The notes under the pieces are model-generated. The model saw nothing but the letters and a program-made list of their open reading frames with translations. It did not search any database and was not told the origin of the DNA. Source: Hyaloscypha bicolor E (Eukaryota; Ascomycota; Leotiomycetes; Helotiales; Hyaloscyphaceae). Taken from it: 64,000 nucleotides of DNA. The position numbers were made by a program, and so were the translations under genes. Location: positions 155,176 to 219,175 of the forward strand of contig NW_020194551.1 in NCBI RefSeq assembly GCF_002865645.1. Reading direction: 5' to 3'. Shown here in pieces: positions 22,235 through 35,400 of the stretch; positions within the stretch are counted from its first letter, which is position 1, and every line of letters begins with the position of its first letter.

Positions 22235-22942
22235 GCCATCTCTCGTCCAGACTTGGTGAGTCGAGGAAATCTGCGGAAGATCAATCTGGCTGTGGTTATG
22301 CTCCTGGTTCGTGATGGATTTGAGGGTTGGGTCGGGTCGGGTGGAGTTGGAGTTTTGATTCTCGGGGACTTTACAAAGTGGCGAAGACTTTAAGTATCAT
22401 CCTCGATCCTAGATAACACATGGGACGTTGAATCTGTCAAATGACCCAGTAGGATATTCAAGACACTTTTCTCTCCCATCGGTCAGCATCTTGATCCATA
22501 CTCTGCTTGGGAAAACTCAAATGATCACGTGTCCGTTATTCCCCTCGATTAGTGCGTTCCTGGCTCTGGTTCGCCGCGAATGGTTAGTCGATAATGGGAC
22601 AATCCTCCTCTCGACGGCGACCCAAAAGCGGTGAAGAAAGAATTACAGTAAATAGCTAGAAAATATGCAGGATCCACTAGGATCTGAGTGTTTATAGCTA
22701 CTTGATCAAGGCTTTTCAGTTTCGATGGTGGATATTAACGGCTTTCGGCCCACATTGCAAGGGTAGACGTTGAAAGACCCCAATTTTGCGTGTTCAGTTT
22801 GCCATCCTCACTATCAAAGTGATATCTATGCCTGAACGCCAGCCCGTTACCCTCCACTTATTTTTCCAAACCGTCATCAGTCATCACTTGCCTTCTAATT
22901 ACCCGTACGCAGATCCCTACCCAGTTTTCCGTACATGTTCGC
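22235..22942. other. Intergenic, nothing seen
   Basis: About 0.7 kb between the secreted protein and the 3' end of the BAR-SH3 gene. I find no coding frame or repeat of note. Confidence 0.5.
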
Positions 22943-24429
22943 TCAATTAATCTTGCAATAATTCGCTGGAAAGCTCCCTCTAACGCCCCTGAGCTCACCC
23001 TCCCACCAATCATCAACGCTGTCTGTTTTCTTCACGACCTTAATCTGATCGCCTTCCTTAAAACTCAAATCGCCTTGATTTTGACCTTCGAAGGAGTAGA
23101 GCGCCATGGCGTACACGCCGGAGTTTTGAGAACCAATTCGTTTCGGGGGTGGGGGAGGTGGTTTCTTTTTGCCTGCAACGCCGCGCTGGAAGTAATCACC
23201 ACTGGGCCCTGCGGGAGAATGGGCTACGTAGGATGATTGGGGTGTAAGTTGTGTCGAGTAGTCTGGCGATAGAAAAGCTGGACTAGGTTCGGGAGAAGGA
23301 GAGGGGGAAGGCGGCTTAGGTTGTTCGATGACGGCCAACGAATTCGAAGAAGGGATTCGCATGACTCGAGCTTCGGGATTGGGAGAGATAGGGTGGTTCG
23401 TGTTGTTTGAAGATGCACGGCGGTTTGCAATGCCATTTCGGACGCCCAAGCCAGTTATTGATTTGCGTCCAACGTCGCCTAAAGACATCGGTTGGTGAAT
23501 AGCTTTCCCCCGGGCGACCATGTTGATGCTTTCTATTTGTTGCTGAACAGGCTTGAAGTCTTTGCTCCACATAGATATGACATCCTCCATCGGCGGGGGA
23601 GGTGATGGGAAGCCAGTTTCTTCACAGTAGTTATGTAGGATGGTGTAGTATTGGGCTAAGAGCGTATTTTGGATCATGATTTGGACCGCAAGTAGGTGAG
23701 GAAGAATGGAGAATGCGGACGCAATGATGGGAGGAAGAGTTTCCCTGAGGTGTTCGTCGGCGACTTTGAAGTCCTGTTTCAAGCATCAGTCATAAGTGAG
23801 ATAAGGATGGACCGAGAAACCAACATCCGCAGCTTTTGCTAAGTCCTCCTCCGCCCTTGCCAACGCCGCATTATCCCGATCTGATCGTTTCAACTTTTTT
23901 GATAAGCTGTTGACCTTGTCAATGTAGCGTTCCCAATCTAGTCTCTTATTTTCTCGTTTCTTGATTGTTTTGCGTATGGGTTGCAAGTACTCCTTCGCAT
24001 CGGTTGCTGGCCTGATCACGCGAGAGTCCATCATGCCAACTTCGTCCAGCAGATCCGTCTTCAGTTCTGCGTACGCTGCCCTCAACTTGGATGTCCGCTC
24101 GAGCTGCTCTGGGGTACTCATGACTGGCGGTTGTCCGTATCCATCACTTGAGCCAACAATCGGCTGGTAGAGCTCTTCGAATATTGTAGTCGCTGTCAAT
24201 TGAATGCTGAGAATAGATACCCATGCATCTCTCCAACCTTTCGATGCCTCTATTATCTGCGAGTTCTGTCAGCGAGGTTCCATAGAGCGTCTGAACTAAG
24301 CAAAGGGGGAAGACAAACCTTGGTGAGCATCTTGTCAGCATCCTCATATTCGTTGAGGAGCATAGCAACATTGGCCTGGTCTCCCCCTCTCCTCTTCAAC
24401 TTGCCAAACTGGCGATGCACTGTATTCAT
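22943..24429 (-). CDS. BAR-SH3 (Rvs167/Hob1-type) protein
   Basis: Three exons on the minus strand (24429-24319, 24256-23825, 23773-22943) with introns of 62 and 51 bp give 457 residues. Residues 1 to about 250 are a helical BAR domain (MNTVHRQFGKL, WRDAWVSIL, FEELYQPI and DFKVADEHLRETLPP). A Pro/Ser-rich linker with PSPSPSPEPSP and a KKKPPPPPPKR stretch follows. The last 54 residues (404-457) are an SH3 domain with ALYSF, DLSF, WWEG and FPANY. BAR-SH3 proteins of this type bind curved membranes and actin regulators in endocytosis. It is a Rvs167/amphiphysin relative, probably the fungal Hob1-like paralogue; which one cannot be settled here. It is divergent from the Mte1-like gene. Confidence 0.88.
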
Positions 24430-25117
24430 GTCGAGAAATGACGTCTGATCTGGGCGATGGTGGTAGTGACTGAATAATGCCAATTTGCCTGGCAAAGGCG
24501 CGCTCTCGTGTGTCGAAGGAACGAATCAGGCAGATGGCGAAAGGTGGAGAGAACAGACAGACGCTCAGGAGGGTTGGTTGTCAATTAATTGGCACAGCCG
24601 CACGCGACGAGATGACGATCACGTTCAAAACCGGCGGGTGTGCTGTGCTGCGGTCTCGTTGCGGCGCAAGGAACGGGTTTTGGGTGATTCACCATGGATC
24701 CAGCTTTCGCCTTCTCCCTGAAACGAAACAGGGTTAGCATTCGCCTCTGCGGGGTTTGGGGCTTTTTTGTCGTTCTGGAAGGAAGGCTGCCTGCGCCTAA
24801 AATAACATTCCCATCAACTGATGCTTGTGTGCGAGATAAATGCACTGCTGTGCGGATAACGCGTGGATAATTGACGACCACACACTGGGAACAGGGGAGA
24901 GTGTTCGAGAGGGAGAAAGCTTGAAAAGGGGGGCGAATGATTGGTTGCCAAGCTTAACACGTGATCTCGTAACCTTATTTTTGCTTGTGTGGGGAAAGCG
25001 CGTCGCGGCGCGTCGGGAAAGTCTCATCATTCGAACTTCCTGGTCATCTCAGCGATGCTTGCTTCTCCTCCTCAGCAAAGTTCAGGGCCATGACTCGCCC
25101 CGTAGCTTTTACACATA
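24430..25117. promoter_or_regulatory. Divergent intergenic, BAR-SH3 and Mte1-like
   Basis: This 688-bp gap lies between two divergent gene starts and must contain both promoters. I see no clear TATA box or known operator. Its frames are short and overlap. Confidence 0.4.
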
Positions 25118-27913
25118 ATGGTCTCTTCGTCCTTCACAGCGGGCACGTCCATGGATGTCCCCCAAACCCAGAATACTGCGCCGGTTCTCGAATTTAGATG
25201 CCTGTACACTCAAGACCTACGGCGAAAGCAGAAACGGTGGCAAGATGGCAGACTCAAGTTTCACACCTTCAACAAACGGGTGATGGTCTACGATGAGCGG
25301 TCCAATTTCGTGGGAGACACCCATTGGCGGGAGGATACGGCATTCGACGAGGGCGAAGAGTTGGAACTTGAACGAGGCGGCATAATGGTCGAGGTTGGTG
25401 AGTGTGTTGGGACGAGAGAGCAGGATCTTTCCGAGTTGGTGGACAAAAGGGTGAAAGACAGAGAAGGAAGGGCTGCTGCAAAGATTGCTGCCTCATCTCC
25501 ATCTCGACCTCATGTTTCACTCATCCGGACCTCTCAAGCTACCCCGGGTCCTCTTCAACACAAACCCCTGAATGCTTTGCTCACCACAACTGGGCACTAC
25601 GGAAGAGCTGTCATACCAATTACTTCTCCATACGAGGAGAAGGAACGCCTCATAAATGGGAACCAGGATGGAACGGAGAATGGGAGAGCATTAAAGAGAC
25701 GGAAACCAAACGAAGGTGCACCAAGCCAGAGCGGTTATGCCCAAAGCCTGATGGGTGCTACGCTGTCCCTGGCATCTTCGAGACCCCTGAGTACTGCAAC
25801 GATCCGCTACGAACCCGTGAGAGCAAAACCAAATGTCAGGGATCCTCCACCGCCCGCCATTGACCTTACTAGTGATAGAGATGAAGACGAGGAAAGATGC
25901 ATTGGGACAAGCAGGGCTCGTGTGAAGGAGGGCCGGGTCTCGAACGATTTCAGAGGCAAAGGTCAAAGGAGACCCAAGAGATCACCATCAAGAAGTGGAT
26001 ACGCTAGCAATCTTACTGGAACCTCCTTGACGCTGTTCCGCCCGGAAGATCTTTCTACTCGAAGATGCGACAAGAATCTTCCTGTTGGTATACCTACTAA
26101 ATCAATACGGCAGGAGAATAACGATTCCTCTTCAGATGCGGAGGAAGACAGTTTCATTGACACCGAGTCTGTTGCAACAGAACTGCCGGCTGTAATAAAG
26201 CCGTTTAAAGAGCGTCCTAGGAAGCTTGACAAGTCTCCGACGACGAGTTCGACCTCTGATCTTGGGTCCTCCTCTCCCACGTTACTTAATGATGCTACGC
26301 CTACAATGAAAACGCCCAAGACTTCGACTAGAAAGCAAGTCAAGCCCGGAAAGGGATTGGCTACCTCCTACGACCGGTCTTCTTCGCCCACAATGGTCGA
26401 ATTGCAGCTACCCAAACCTACTAAAAATTTCCGGGAGCCTCCTGTTCAGAGGTCCTCTGCTCCAATATCAACACCGAAACCTATCGAAAACTTCCAAAAA
26501 CCACCGCTTCAGAACTCCTCCGCCGTAGTACCGACACCTGAACAATTTGCATCCGTTCTGCGAATCAAAGCAAGACCTCCAAGAAAGATGATGATGCTTA
26601 TGGACCGTCCTAGCTCTCGTTCATCTGGTACGATCGAGGCTTCTAGTGCAAGCCGACGTAAGCCAAAACTACCTCGGAATTTAAATCAAGCCTCAAATGA
26701 AGTCGTGCTTTCCCAAGCAACGATGCACTTGGATGAGTTTTGCCAGAGACAAGAAGATATTATCCAGGCCCGTCTGAATGGCAAACGCCCGGCTCCAGAA
26801 GCGGAGGATCTATTATCTTCCCCCGAAGATAGCGGCATCAATCATCAGACAATCGATCTTCTCTTGTCTCGCAAAAATGTGCCGTCTGTAAATAAAACAG
26901 CTGCTGAGCCAAGACCGTCGACTTCAACGAGTCGGGACACTAATCCAGGTGCACAAATTGAGCGGCCATGCTCTGAAAAAGAGCATAACGTGGAGGGTGT
27001 ATTGAAATCCCAACCTAAGGATGCTTCTAACCTTAGGTCGAACAGACCTAATAATGGGTGGCGAATTGACGAATTGGATTGTCCAGGAGACCAGAATCTT
27101 TTACCAGAATTTTTTCCCAACAGTGGAGGAGAAACTTCAACTCCTTGCGACTCTGCTCTGCAAAATGCTCCAACAGCGGTTCCGATGAGCCTAGTTGCTA
27201 TAGTTGTGGGGAAAGAAAAGGAGGAACGAACGTTTACCAAAGTCTCTCAAGCCCCGCCAACGATGTTGAAACTTCCTGAGCATTTCAGTAGCGCTATGCA
27301 AGCAGCAACCGATCATTTTCAGGAGATCATCAAATGCTCGGCGAGCTCAGAAATTCAATTGCCAGCTTCAACGACATCCGCACCCGAAGAAAAGGATGAG
27401 GCTGAGCAGACTCTATCAGTGCCTTTGTCTCATCAGAAAGAGCAAACAGCCTCTTTCGAAATCACCGTGAAGCCATCTCCCAGATCATCCCTGGTTGGAG
27501 GAGCCTCGAACTTCGGAACTGAGCTTTTACAGGCTGGATCAGATCTAGCAAAAGGCTCAGGTGAATCATCTGAAAAAGGAGTATCACCTGCAGCCAACGG
27601 GAAGGTAGACACACCGAAAGCGAGGCTGGTCAATCCAGCAACACGAGGCAAATCACTTCAGACGATTGCAGCCAACACGGTTGATTCACTGGCGCCGGCA
27701 TTCAGTCTTATGCCTCCACCTGCGCCTCCGCCACCACAACGGATCACAACTCGACCCCAGAGGAATGTGGTTGCAGAAGAAAGGCCGCCACCTGGAGGAT
27801 ACGTCGGGGGTAGGACGATTGCTGGACCTTGGAGTCGGGAATCTTATGATTTGTTCGGGTCGTGGTTGCCGCCTGGAGGCCTTGCCAACGTTGCGCAGGC
27901 AAACACTGGCTAG
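25118..27913 (+). CDS. Mte1/Dbl2/ZGRF1-like DUF2439 protein
   Basis: A single exon of 931 codons. The N-terminal 100 residues contain a DUF2439 (ZGRF1-like) domain: LEFRCLYTQDLRRKQKRWQD, then LKFHTFNKRVMVYDE and a strand with GGIMVEVGECVG. The rest is long, disordered, Ser/Thr/Pro/Lys-rich sequence with a Pro-rich end (PPPAPPPPQR) and a final conserved-looking block that includes AGPWSRESYDLF. In yeasts, Mte1 and Dbl2 bind D-loops and branched DNA and guide the helicase Mph1/Fml1 in recombination repair, so a DNA-repair role is inferred. The ATG at 25118 is in frame and there is another ATG 33 bp later, which also precedes the domain. No zinc finger or helicase is present, in contrast to animal ZGRF1. 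Confidence 0.8.
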   Translation: MVSSSFTAGTSMDVPQTQNTAPVLEFRCLYTQDLRRKQKRWQDGRLKFHTFNKRVMVYDERSNFVGDTHWREDTAFDEGEELELERGGIMVEVGECVGTREQDLSELVDKRVKDREGRAAAKIAASSPSRPHVSLIRTSQATPGPLQHKPLNALLTTTGHYGRAVIPITSPYEEKERLINGNQDGTENGRALKRRKPNEGAPSQSGYAQSLMGATLSLASSRPLSTATIRYEPVRAKPNVRDPPPPAIDLTSDRDEDEERCIGTSRARVKEGRVSNDFRGKGQRRPKRSPSRSGYASNLTGTSLTLFRPEDLSTRRCDKNLPVGIPTKSIRQENNDSSSDAEEDSFIDTESVATELPAVIKPFKERPRKLDKSPTTSSTSDLGSSSPTLLNDATPTMKTPKTSTRKQVKPGKGLATSYDRSSSPTMVELQLPKPTKNFREPPVQRSSAPISTPKPIENFQKPPLQNSSAVVPTPEQFASVLRIKARPPRKMMMLMDRPSSRSSGTIEASSASRRKPKLPRNLNQASNEVVLSQATMHLDEFCQRQEDIIQARLNGKRPAPEAEDLLSSPEDSGINHQTIDLLLSRKNVPSVNKTAAEPRPSTSTSRDTNPGAQIERPCSEKEHNVEGVLKSQPKDASNLRSNRPNNGWRIDELDCPGDQNLLPEFFPNSGGETSTPCDSALQNAPTAVPMSLVAIVVGKEKEERTFTKVSQAPPTMLKLPEHFSSAMQAATDHFQEIIKCSASSEIQLPASTTSAPEEKDEAEQTLSVPLSHQKEQTASFEITVKPSPRSSLVGGASNFGTELLQAGSDLAKGSGESSEKGVSPAANGKVDTPKARLVNPATRGKSLQTIAANTVDSLAPAFSLMPPPAPPPPQRITTRPQRNVVAEERPPPGGYVGGRTIAGPWSRESYDLFGSWLPPGGLANVAQANTG

Positions 27914-29364
27914 TCAGTTCACAATCAATTGCCTTTCGCCGATTTTCGTTCTGTTGGGCCTTTTGTTTGCTCCGTGTGACGTTGCTCCTTGCAATTATGG
28001 CGCAGTGATTGGGTTTCAGCGCCCTCGGCGGCCAGGTTTTGCGGGGCAGAGCTGGCAAGGGAACAATCGCCCTGTATCCCGCCCTTCAGAAGGGCGACGT
28101 TCACAAAAGTACCAAGTTTTATGGCGCCTTTCAAGCTACCTCCGAAGTCGAACATCGGTGCCCGGTGGAATTGGGACACGATTCGATCCATCTAAGATTA
28201 TCAGGGCGGTATGGTTTGACAGGCCCTAGCATTGAATCGCCGCCTACGGTGTGAGGCCTCCAGCAACCTCCATATTGAGCCGACAGGTTTGGTATCCTAC
28301 TTCACCGTCGACTCGAACAATAACAATAGGCGTCATTCCGAGGCCTTTTGCCTCGTGTGCCTTCTGCCTCCATCTTTAATTGGCAGACCTTCATCTAACC
28401 CCTCGATTGACCCACCATCTGACCTCCTGGCAAGTCCACCTTGGATGGTTTAGCTGCGTTGCAAGCGAGTGTGACTGAAGGAAGTGAGGCTCACTGCGGG
28501 AAAACAAGGACGCCACCATTTCCGGGAGGCCTCGGAGGGCAAAAAGGGCATGCCCTCCGGCTCATTCTTAACAGAAAGCACAAATTGAATTGCACAGTTG
28601 CATGGCTCGGAGCACTCTCAAACACGCTTCTGGGGGTTTCATACGGAGGCTCGTAGATTACTCGCAGCTTCGCCACGCACTTTCGCGGTGCCCTCGAGCT
28701 TGAAGTTGTGTTTTTGCCACTGGGACAGTCGTCGCCTACCCTGGGGAGCCAAGGGTACTTTCGCAATTGACGATGTCCCACTTCTGAGTTCCTTCGCGCC
28801 CCAGCCACAGTTCAGGTGAGATTGGCGTTCGCTAGCGAGCAATCTCTTCACAATCTTCTTCCACCGCCTCTTCAGCTCCCTCTCTCTTCCGGATCAAAGG
28901 TGCAAATTGCAAAAGTCCCACGTTATTGCGATCAGATGCGACATGGCCACGAATTGTTGAAGCCAATTCATGGGCCTGCACCAGCCTCGTGTGGTTCGCA
29001 CCAGTACCGTTCACCGAATTCCTTGCTTCAGAGTGGTCGTCACCCAGGTCAGGCTGGGCGTCCGCCCTTAACCTTACGGAAGAGGCTTATCTGCCTTCTA
29101 CGAAGCCTGAGCTTGCCTCGACAATAAATAAGGCTGGGACTTTCGCTCCCTGTCGGAGTTGAGTGTGACTTTTTTCTCCATCTTTTTCTTATATCCTTGA
29201 GCATCTAATCGATCACTATAAGCCTGTGCAGTTCCCATCTACGCGCACCGCGCATTACTCTCTTTTTGGGTGTCTGTCACATCGCGCTTACTAGCAAGAC
29301 TTCGTCGTCCAACATCGTGATCAAGCTTCAACTGAACACCCTATACGAGCGATACCCTCCTCTT
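27914..29364. other. Intergenic, no gene seen
   Basis: About 1.4 kb with only short overlapping frames, mostly in GC-rich parts, and no ATG-led domain. The last 200 bp, with CT-rich tracts, are probably the promoter and leader of the gene at 29365. Confidence 0.45.
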
Positions 29365-31353
29365 ATGCCAGACATGGCTCCGCCGACATCACCCCCTCAT
29401 AACCTCTCGATCCGAACGGCGAAGCATGGCAAGCAATCAATCCAGCAAGCACCGTCTTCCTCCTCACCGCAACAACTTCACCAAGAATACCCTATAAAAG
29501 TACCTCCCGAGAAGCAGACAAAAGCTGTAGAGCTCTATAACACTTTCATCCTCGCAGAGATGCTGGCCGAGAATGACACGGTGACCCATAACGACGGTTA
29601 TCTTCTTCCCACTGGGCCTCCCACCGCCCGCTCGGTCACATCACAGACGTCTTCAAAGCACCGCGGAGCACCTTCCACCTCGGCGTCGACGTATGATGCA
29701 GCTGACTACGGTTCTGTTGTGTCTTTTAACCAAAGTCCCACTTCCGCCACAGAATTAACCTCTTTCGATGGCAAGAAAGTCAGGACACGCACAAGAAAGC
29801 GGTTGAGTCCGAAAGCCAGAGCCAAGGCTGCATTAGTACGGTATCTTGGATCTTGCCAGCCTTGCAGAAGCAGACGCGTCCCTGTGAGGCTTCTCTTCCC
29901 TAGTAATGACTTTAAGCTTTGATCTGACTATGATCAGTGTCCTTTAGATCATCATGATATCAAATCCCTCGAAGCCCTCCGACTATCGATGCCGAAAGAA
30001 GAGATTCGGACCCAACTGCAATCTGTACCCCTCTCAGCCGCCTCGAGTTCCTCGCAGAGAACGGCACGGTCGATAACGAAACAAGAACCCGCCTCGAGCA
30101 GCGCGGTCTCCGACGACTTTCTTGGTATCGGAGCACAACTGCTCGAAGTGGACGCCATGGACTTCGACAAACAATTATTGGATGTGGATATCCTCTCTTC
30201 AGTAACAGGGCAAAATTATGACAATACTCAGACCGATAGACCGGCACCTGCCATGCTGAATCCTGTCGCACCCAATTTCCCCATTCTCAATGACCCAAAT
30301 CCATATGCTACTTTCAAGCATGGCGCCCCCTTCCTTCTTGGCTGCCTTCGCAATGATCATTTTCACTGCCAGTATCTTCAAGTGTGCCAAGAGCGCCTCA
30401 ACACGGCGGATGAGTTACAAGATCATTTTGCTTCAGCCCATTTCGAGTTTACGCGAATTGATCCTGCGCATCGGTTTATCTGTTCCGTGTGCAATGACAC
30501 GAGCCTCGGCGCGACTGAACTTTGTCGTTGCGGAACACCAGCTAATATTGAGCTGTGGATATGTGGACACTTCATCAAAAGACAGCGGTTTCAACGTGAT
30601 AGTTCTGATGGGACCGATTTTCAGGGATATCGACCTGGGCCAACCTCCTTTGATCCGCCATCGTTTGGAGGACCGAATGGCAGTCTACCCTGGGATCCAA
30701 ATACGAACAACAGAGGAAACTTTGGTGGGGGTGTTAACAACCAGGGGCCGTCCAATTATCAGGGCGGATATGGCAGAACTGGTAATCCAAACCCAGGTTT
30801 TGGATGGAATAACTCCAATGGATCAGGATCGGGCAGTAACCCGTATCAGGGGAACCTCTTCGGAACTCGGCACATGGCATGGGACGGCCACTACGATTTC
30901 CAATTCTGGTGCTCGAAAGCACAGCCAAAGGGACTTCGCCTTCACTCGTTCCTCCTTCTCCTTCTTGTCTTATTTTCTATCGTCTTCGGTTTTACTCATG
31001 ATTGGCTCATCACCAAAACACATCTGGCCGCTGCCAGCATTCGTTCTCATCTACCGGTCCTAGGATTTGCTATTCTCATGACGTCCATTGTGATACCCCT
31101 CCTGATGCAACACTTCAACCTTCGACGAGCACGATGTGTGAGTATCACCATTGTCCTGGACCACCAGGCCAAGAAGCACGCTGACGACCTTCAAAGGGAC
31201 CTCGATGTCCTCTGCACGCTCTTACACACTCTCATTTGCCGTTTGCATCCCGACCAGTCGGATTTGAATATTCTTTGCGTAGTGTCGCTTGCTTATGACA
31301 CGAAAGGGCGGAACGACTTCGCATTACTGCCGTCTACGAAGCATGAGTTGTAA
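29365..31353 (+). CDS. Membrane protein with half zinc-cluster motif
   Basis: Two exons, 29365-29883 and 29938-31353, with a 54-bp GT-AG intron give 644 residues. The junction reads SCQPCRSRRVPCPLDHHD, so Cys164 and Cys167 in exon 1 are completed by Cys174 in exon 2 (CX2CX6C, the first half of a Zn2Cys6-type cluster). The second half is absent. Residues about 190-395 are Ser/Asp-rich and contain further Cys/His in HCQYLQVC, HFASAHF, FICSVCN and RCGTP, possibly another metal site. A Gly/Asn-rich stretch (about 395-490) precedes two hydrophobic helices at about 506-528 and 546-566 and a soluble tail. A membrane protein with a zinc-like N-terminus is the inference; no family name is certain. A second ATG three codons on is possible. 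Confidence 0.7.
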
Positions 31354-32401
31354 CGCCCGCCCTGACTTATGATTGACGGCCCACATTCTTTACGAAGGAG
31401 ACGACGAAGTACAAGTATTGGATATATAGTAGGTAGAGCATGATCTACATTCAGAGCCGGAGTTGAGGTCTGGGTCACCGCAGGGCATGTAGATATACCC
31501 ATTCAATTTTCAGCATCGTCACGAGCATTGTACCAACTCCCCTCAACAAAGAGGAAGGGATATGTTGGTTCACGGAGACTTTAGAATTCACTGCAAAGAC
31601 TTGATGCTAGATGCATATAGAAACGTTACGTTGCAATGAATCCATAGTCAATGTCCAATGAGTGTTCCAGAGAAAATGACTCAGAAGCTGTGAAGCCACT
31701 GCAGGTGAGCCGTGTGGCTGAGTGAGGTGAAGGTTCCCGGCTCGGCCCACGACCTTGTCTGGGAGGAGAATATATAACTCCACCACTCCTCTCTGGGGGC
31801 CTCCCCAAGTTTCTGATCCAGAGAGGAGTCATGGGAGGCGGCGATTGATCAATCACGGCTGTGAATTCAAGTGCATGTCTGCAGAAGCGAGGGGTTTGGC
31901 GAGAGTTGGAGTCGGAGTCATCATCCTGTAACCTCTGCTCTTGTTCCCTCCTGGTGCTCCCTTCAATGCTGACCCTGGTCCCGGTCCTGGACCCTAGCAA
32001 AAATGTCTAACCTGAAGTTCTTCGCCGGCTCACCTGTGGCACATTGGCCCATGCAAATGCGAATACTGAACCCCGCCTACGCATTCAGAGCCAATGAGAG
32101 GGCGCGAGATGCGCGGGTGGGCTGCTCAGCCCTGCTTCCCTTTTGGGCTCGCCGTCTGCTGAATTCTGCCTCGCAGATGAGACGTGCGTTGCGAGTTTAA
32201 GAACCGTCATCTTGTCCTCGAGGCATCCAACTTCTTCTTTCCTCGTCAGCTCCCATATTGTACCATCGTCGCCGGTCGAATATCCTCGACGACCCTGGGC
32301 CATTCGGTTGAGAGTCCAGATCCTCAATACCGAGGACTATCCCATTGTACAGACACTCTTTGATCCACTATCGATAAGCCAGACCGCGAACCTCTATCGC
32401 A
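31354..32401. other. Intergenic, no firm gene
   Basis: About 1 kb. A minus-strand frame (31626-32000) has no ATG and I do not accept it. The last part is the leader of the next gene. Confidence 0.4.
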
Positions 32402-35400
32402 ATGGCTTCCACTAACCCTTACACCTCCTTCACCATCACCCAGGTAAGCTATCGTAGTTTGTCTTTTCGCAACCACCTGGAAGTTCGAAGAGCGTGGGGA
32501 ACATTCAGAAGGTTCGAAACTTGAATGTTCCCGCAGCTTCTTGAACATCCGCCTTTCAATTGTCCCATGTGAACGTTGAACAACGAGATGGACTAACTCG
32601 AGATCCAGGCCTTCCTGGGTGCTCCCCTCGAGTTCCAGCCTGCTCTCAACACCCTCGAGTTCCAGGAACTGATCGATGCCTATGTCACCGGTTCTGCATC
32701 CAGGCAGGACAAGATCTCTCAGGTTACTCTTGACTTGTATGTTTCCCATCCTCCCTAAGCTTGGGTTGCAGGAAACTGACGATATCTTAGCTACAAGAAT
32801 GCGACCGTCGACCTTAACACTGGCGCCCTCGTCCGCATATACACTGTCCTCCCTTCTCCATGGACCGGCTATACCGTGTTTGAGCAAAGCCCTACTCAAT
32901 CCACATCCTCCGGGTTCTCCCCAATCTACACTCCTTCTCCTGGCTCTTCTGCTACCTTCGGCGACTCGTCTTATGGCTCTATGAGCATGACTCCTCCTAC
33001 TCGTACTCAAGGAGCTCGAGCCCGTGTGACGAAGAAGGCGAAGAAGGACACTCCAAAGGCCGCCGAAGCTAGGTTGCCTGGCTTCTCGATTATGACCAAG
33101 GACGGCATTGATGTTACGAACTCTGCTGGTCGGGGAACCAAGACTAAGGAACAGCGAGAGCATGCCCATTTGATGAGAATCATGAAGGCTTGCGATGCTT
33201 GCAAGAAGAAGAAGATCAGAGTAGGTATTCCATTTCCTCTTTTCGCAGAAATGGTGTTAATCATGGCTATAGTGCGATCCTTCTCATCGAAGATCACACA
33301 ACGACATGTCACGCACTGCATCCACCTCTACACAACAGACTTCCTCCTCTGGCACAGCCTCGACCCCACCATTATCTCGCGCAACCACCCATGCCAGCAG
33401 CGCACCCTCCTTCAGTCCCTCGAATCCAATCGACGATTTTGTACTCTTCCCTGAAGACGACTCCTGGAACGCCGATATGGATCTTGGGCAATTCAACTTT
33501 GATATCAACGTCGACCTCAATGATCAATCTGTGAATGCCGATAGCCTGTTCGATTTCTCATTTGACCAACAACCATCCAGCTTCCAATCCAATCATCAAT
33601 TCGGCTACATGCCAGTGATGAATGATCAATACGGATTAGATCAATGGGCGGAACCGCAAGGGTTCCAACCAGTTTCTCACTCCCAACCTCACCCCGCCTC
33701 CACGAGCAGCTCAGGGCAGCTAGATGCCAATTGGCCATCTGACTGGTTACAAGCTGATTCTCACGTTTCTCCCAGAACCACCACATTTGCTGACAATTAC
33801 TGGCCCGATGATTCCGTCGGCCATCCGCAAATGCCCCAAAGTTCCTTCCCGAGTGTCAATTCATTACTCCCCCAGCCAGACACCCCGGATTGGTCACTAC
33901 TCGCGACGACAATCATTAATGGATCATCTCCTGATTCGACTGGTGATGCCACGAACAATGAGTTTTCACTAGATTCCGAGCAACCACGCCGCAGCCGAAA
34001 GAGACGTGCTGCTGAGGAGCTACATTCTGGGAGAACCTCTGCCGAGACTCTCGACCAATCTGGTGTCGGTAGGATGACTCCAGATATCGAACTTCTTGAT
34101 CCATCCGATCAACAATCCGAACGAGTCCGATACCAAGCTACCTCCAATTCGTCTGCTGCGTCTACCAGTGTCGCTGGAGACATTGCTCTACTACAGAACG
34201 CCGCCCAGCTTGTTTCGAAGTCTCTTAGGAGAATCAAGCGAGCTCCTGCCGAGTATATCGGCTTGGGCGAAGAACTGCAACAATTGGAAGGGACCCTTGC
34301 CAGGTTGCAATCCAGCCAGCACGCTGAAAGGATAGTACCAGCCTCTGAACTTGCCATCGCACGCTCCTTGAGCGCACAGCTACAAGTCTTATCGACCACA
34401 TCTTTCCATTCCAATGGAAGACGCAACAACCTCCAAGCTCTGCGTCCAGATTTCGCTCGAGAACTCCAGGTCAACGCACGGCGCCTGGTACGATCGCTCT
34501 GTGCAACTATCAACAGCGTGGAGGCTAGAACCGACACATCGACGGAGGACCGTCCAGTGTTGACTTCTAGCCGCAACGTGCAGTCTCAGGTCTCGCCATC
34601 CTACTCTCATGATGTGAGAGACACGCTAGGTTCTAGCTCAGATGGGCACAGTACTAGTAGTCCACAGAACTGGAGAAGCTCCTCCGTGGTCTCAGGCACT
34701 GCAGAATCTGGAGAGGTGCTTCACCGTGGCATTAGCAACGTCGAGCCACTGGACATAGATCTAGATGTAGATGGTGCTTGTTCAGCGAGAAGCCACGAAC
34801 ACGGCTATGTCGCTCCAGGATTACTGATGTCGCGCGACATCCTAACCCAACTGGGACACACGATTCTTCTGAAATCTACACCGAGTGACCTTCAGGCTCG
34901 TAGCGTGGAAGATTCGGAGGCAGTTGAGAGAATTGAGCCACCAGAGCAATCTCTTATTGACAGGATGGATTCAAATAGACTGGCACCATTGCTGTCTCCA
35001 GTGCCGACCCTCAACGAAGCTTATCGCAGAGCTTCGCCGTCTGGACCTACTAATTCGTTGACGAATATTATGCCAGAGGAGCAGACAGGTGGCCTTACTA
35101 CCTCGCAACATCGTTATGCGATTGTTGCGACTTCATTCCCCCATACTGACCGTGTTCTTCGTGCCGACGATGTCGAAACCATACCTGGTGCATCCAGCAC
35201 AACTACTACTGCACACGATTCTGCGAGTTCGCAAGAGGTGTTGCTATCCCACCGCAGTGTGGAGAATTCTCACCCAGCTACAACCAGCCAGCAACCTCCT
35301 ACTGTTCTTCAGGCAGTACCTCTGGGTGTATTGCACCTTCAATCCAGCTTTGCCAGAGCGCTCGCGGTCCTCGGATCCATGGCTCTTGCCTCCAGCGTAT

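Noticed and set aside
31626..32000. Minus-strand frame of 124 codons
   Set aside because: No ATG; it starts at TTG and is low-complexity, so likely chance.
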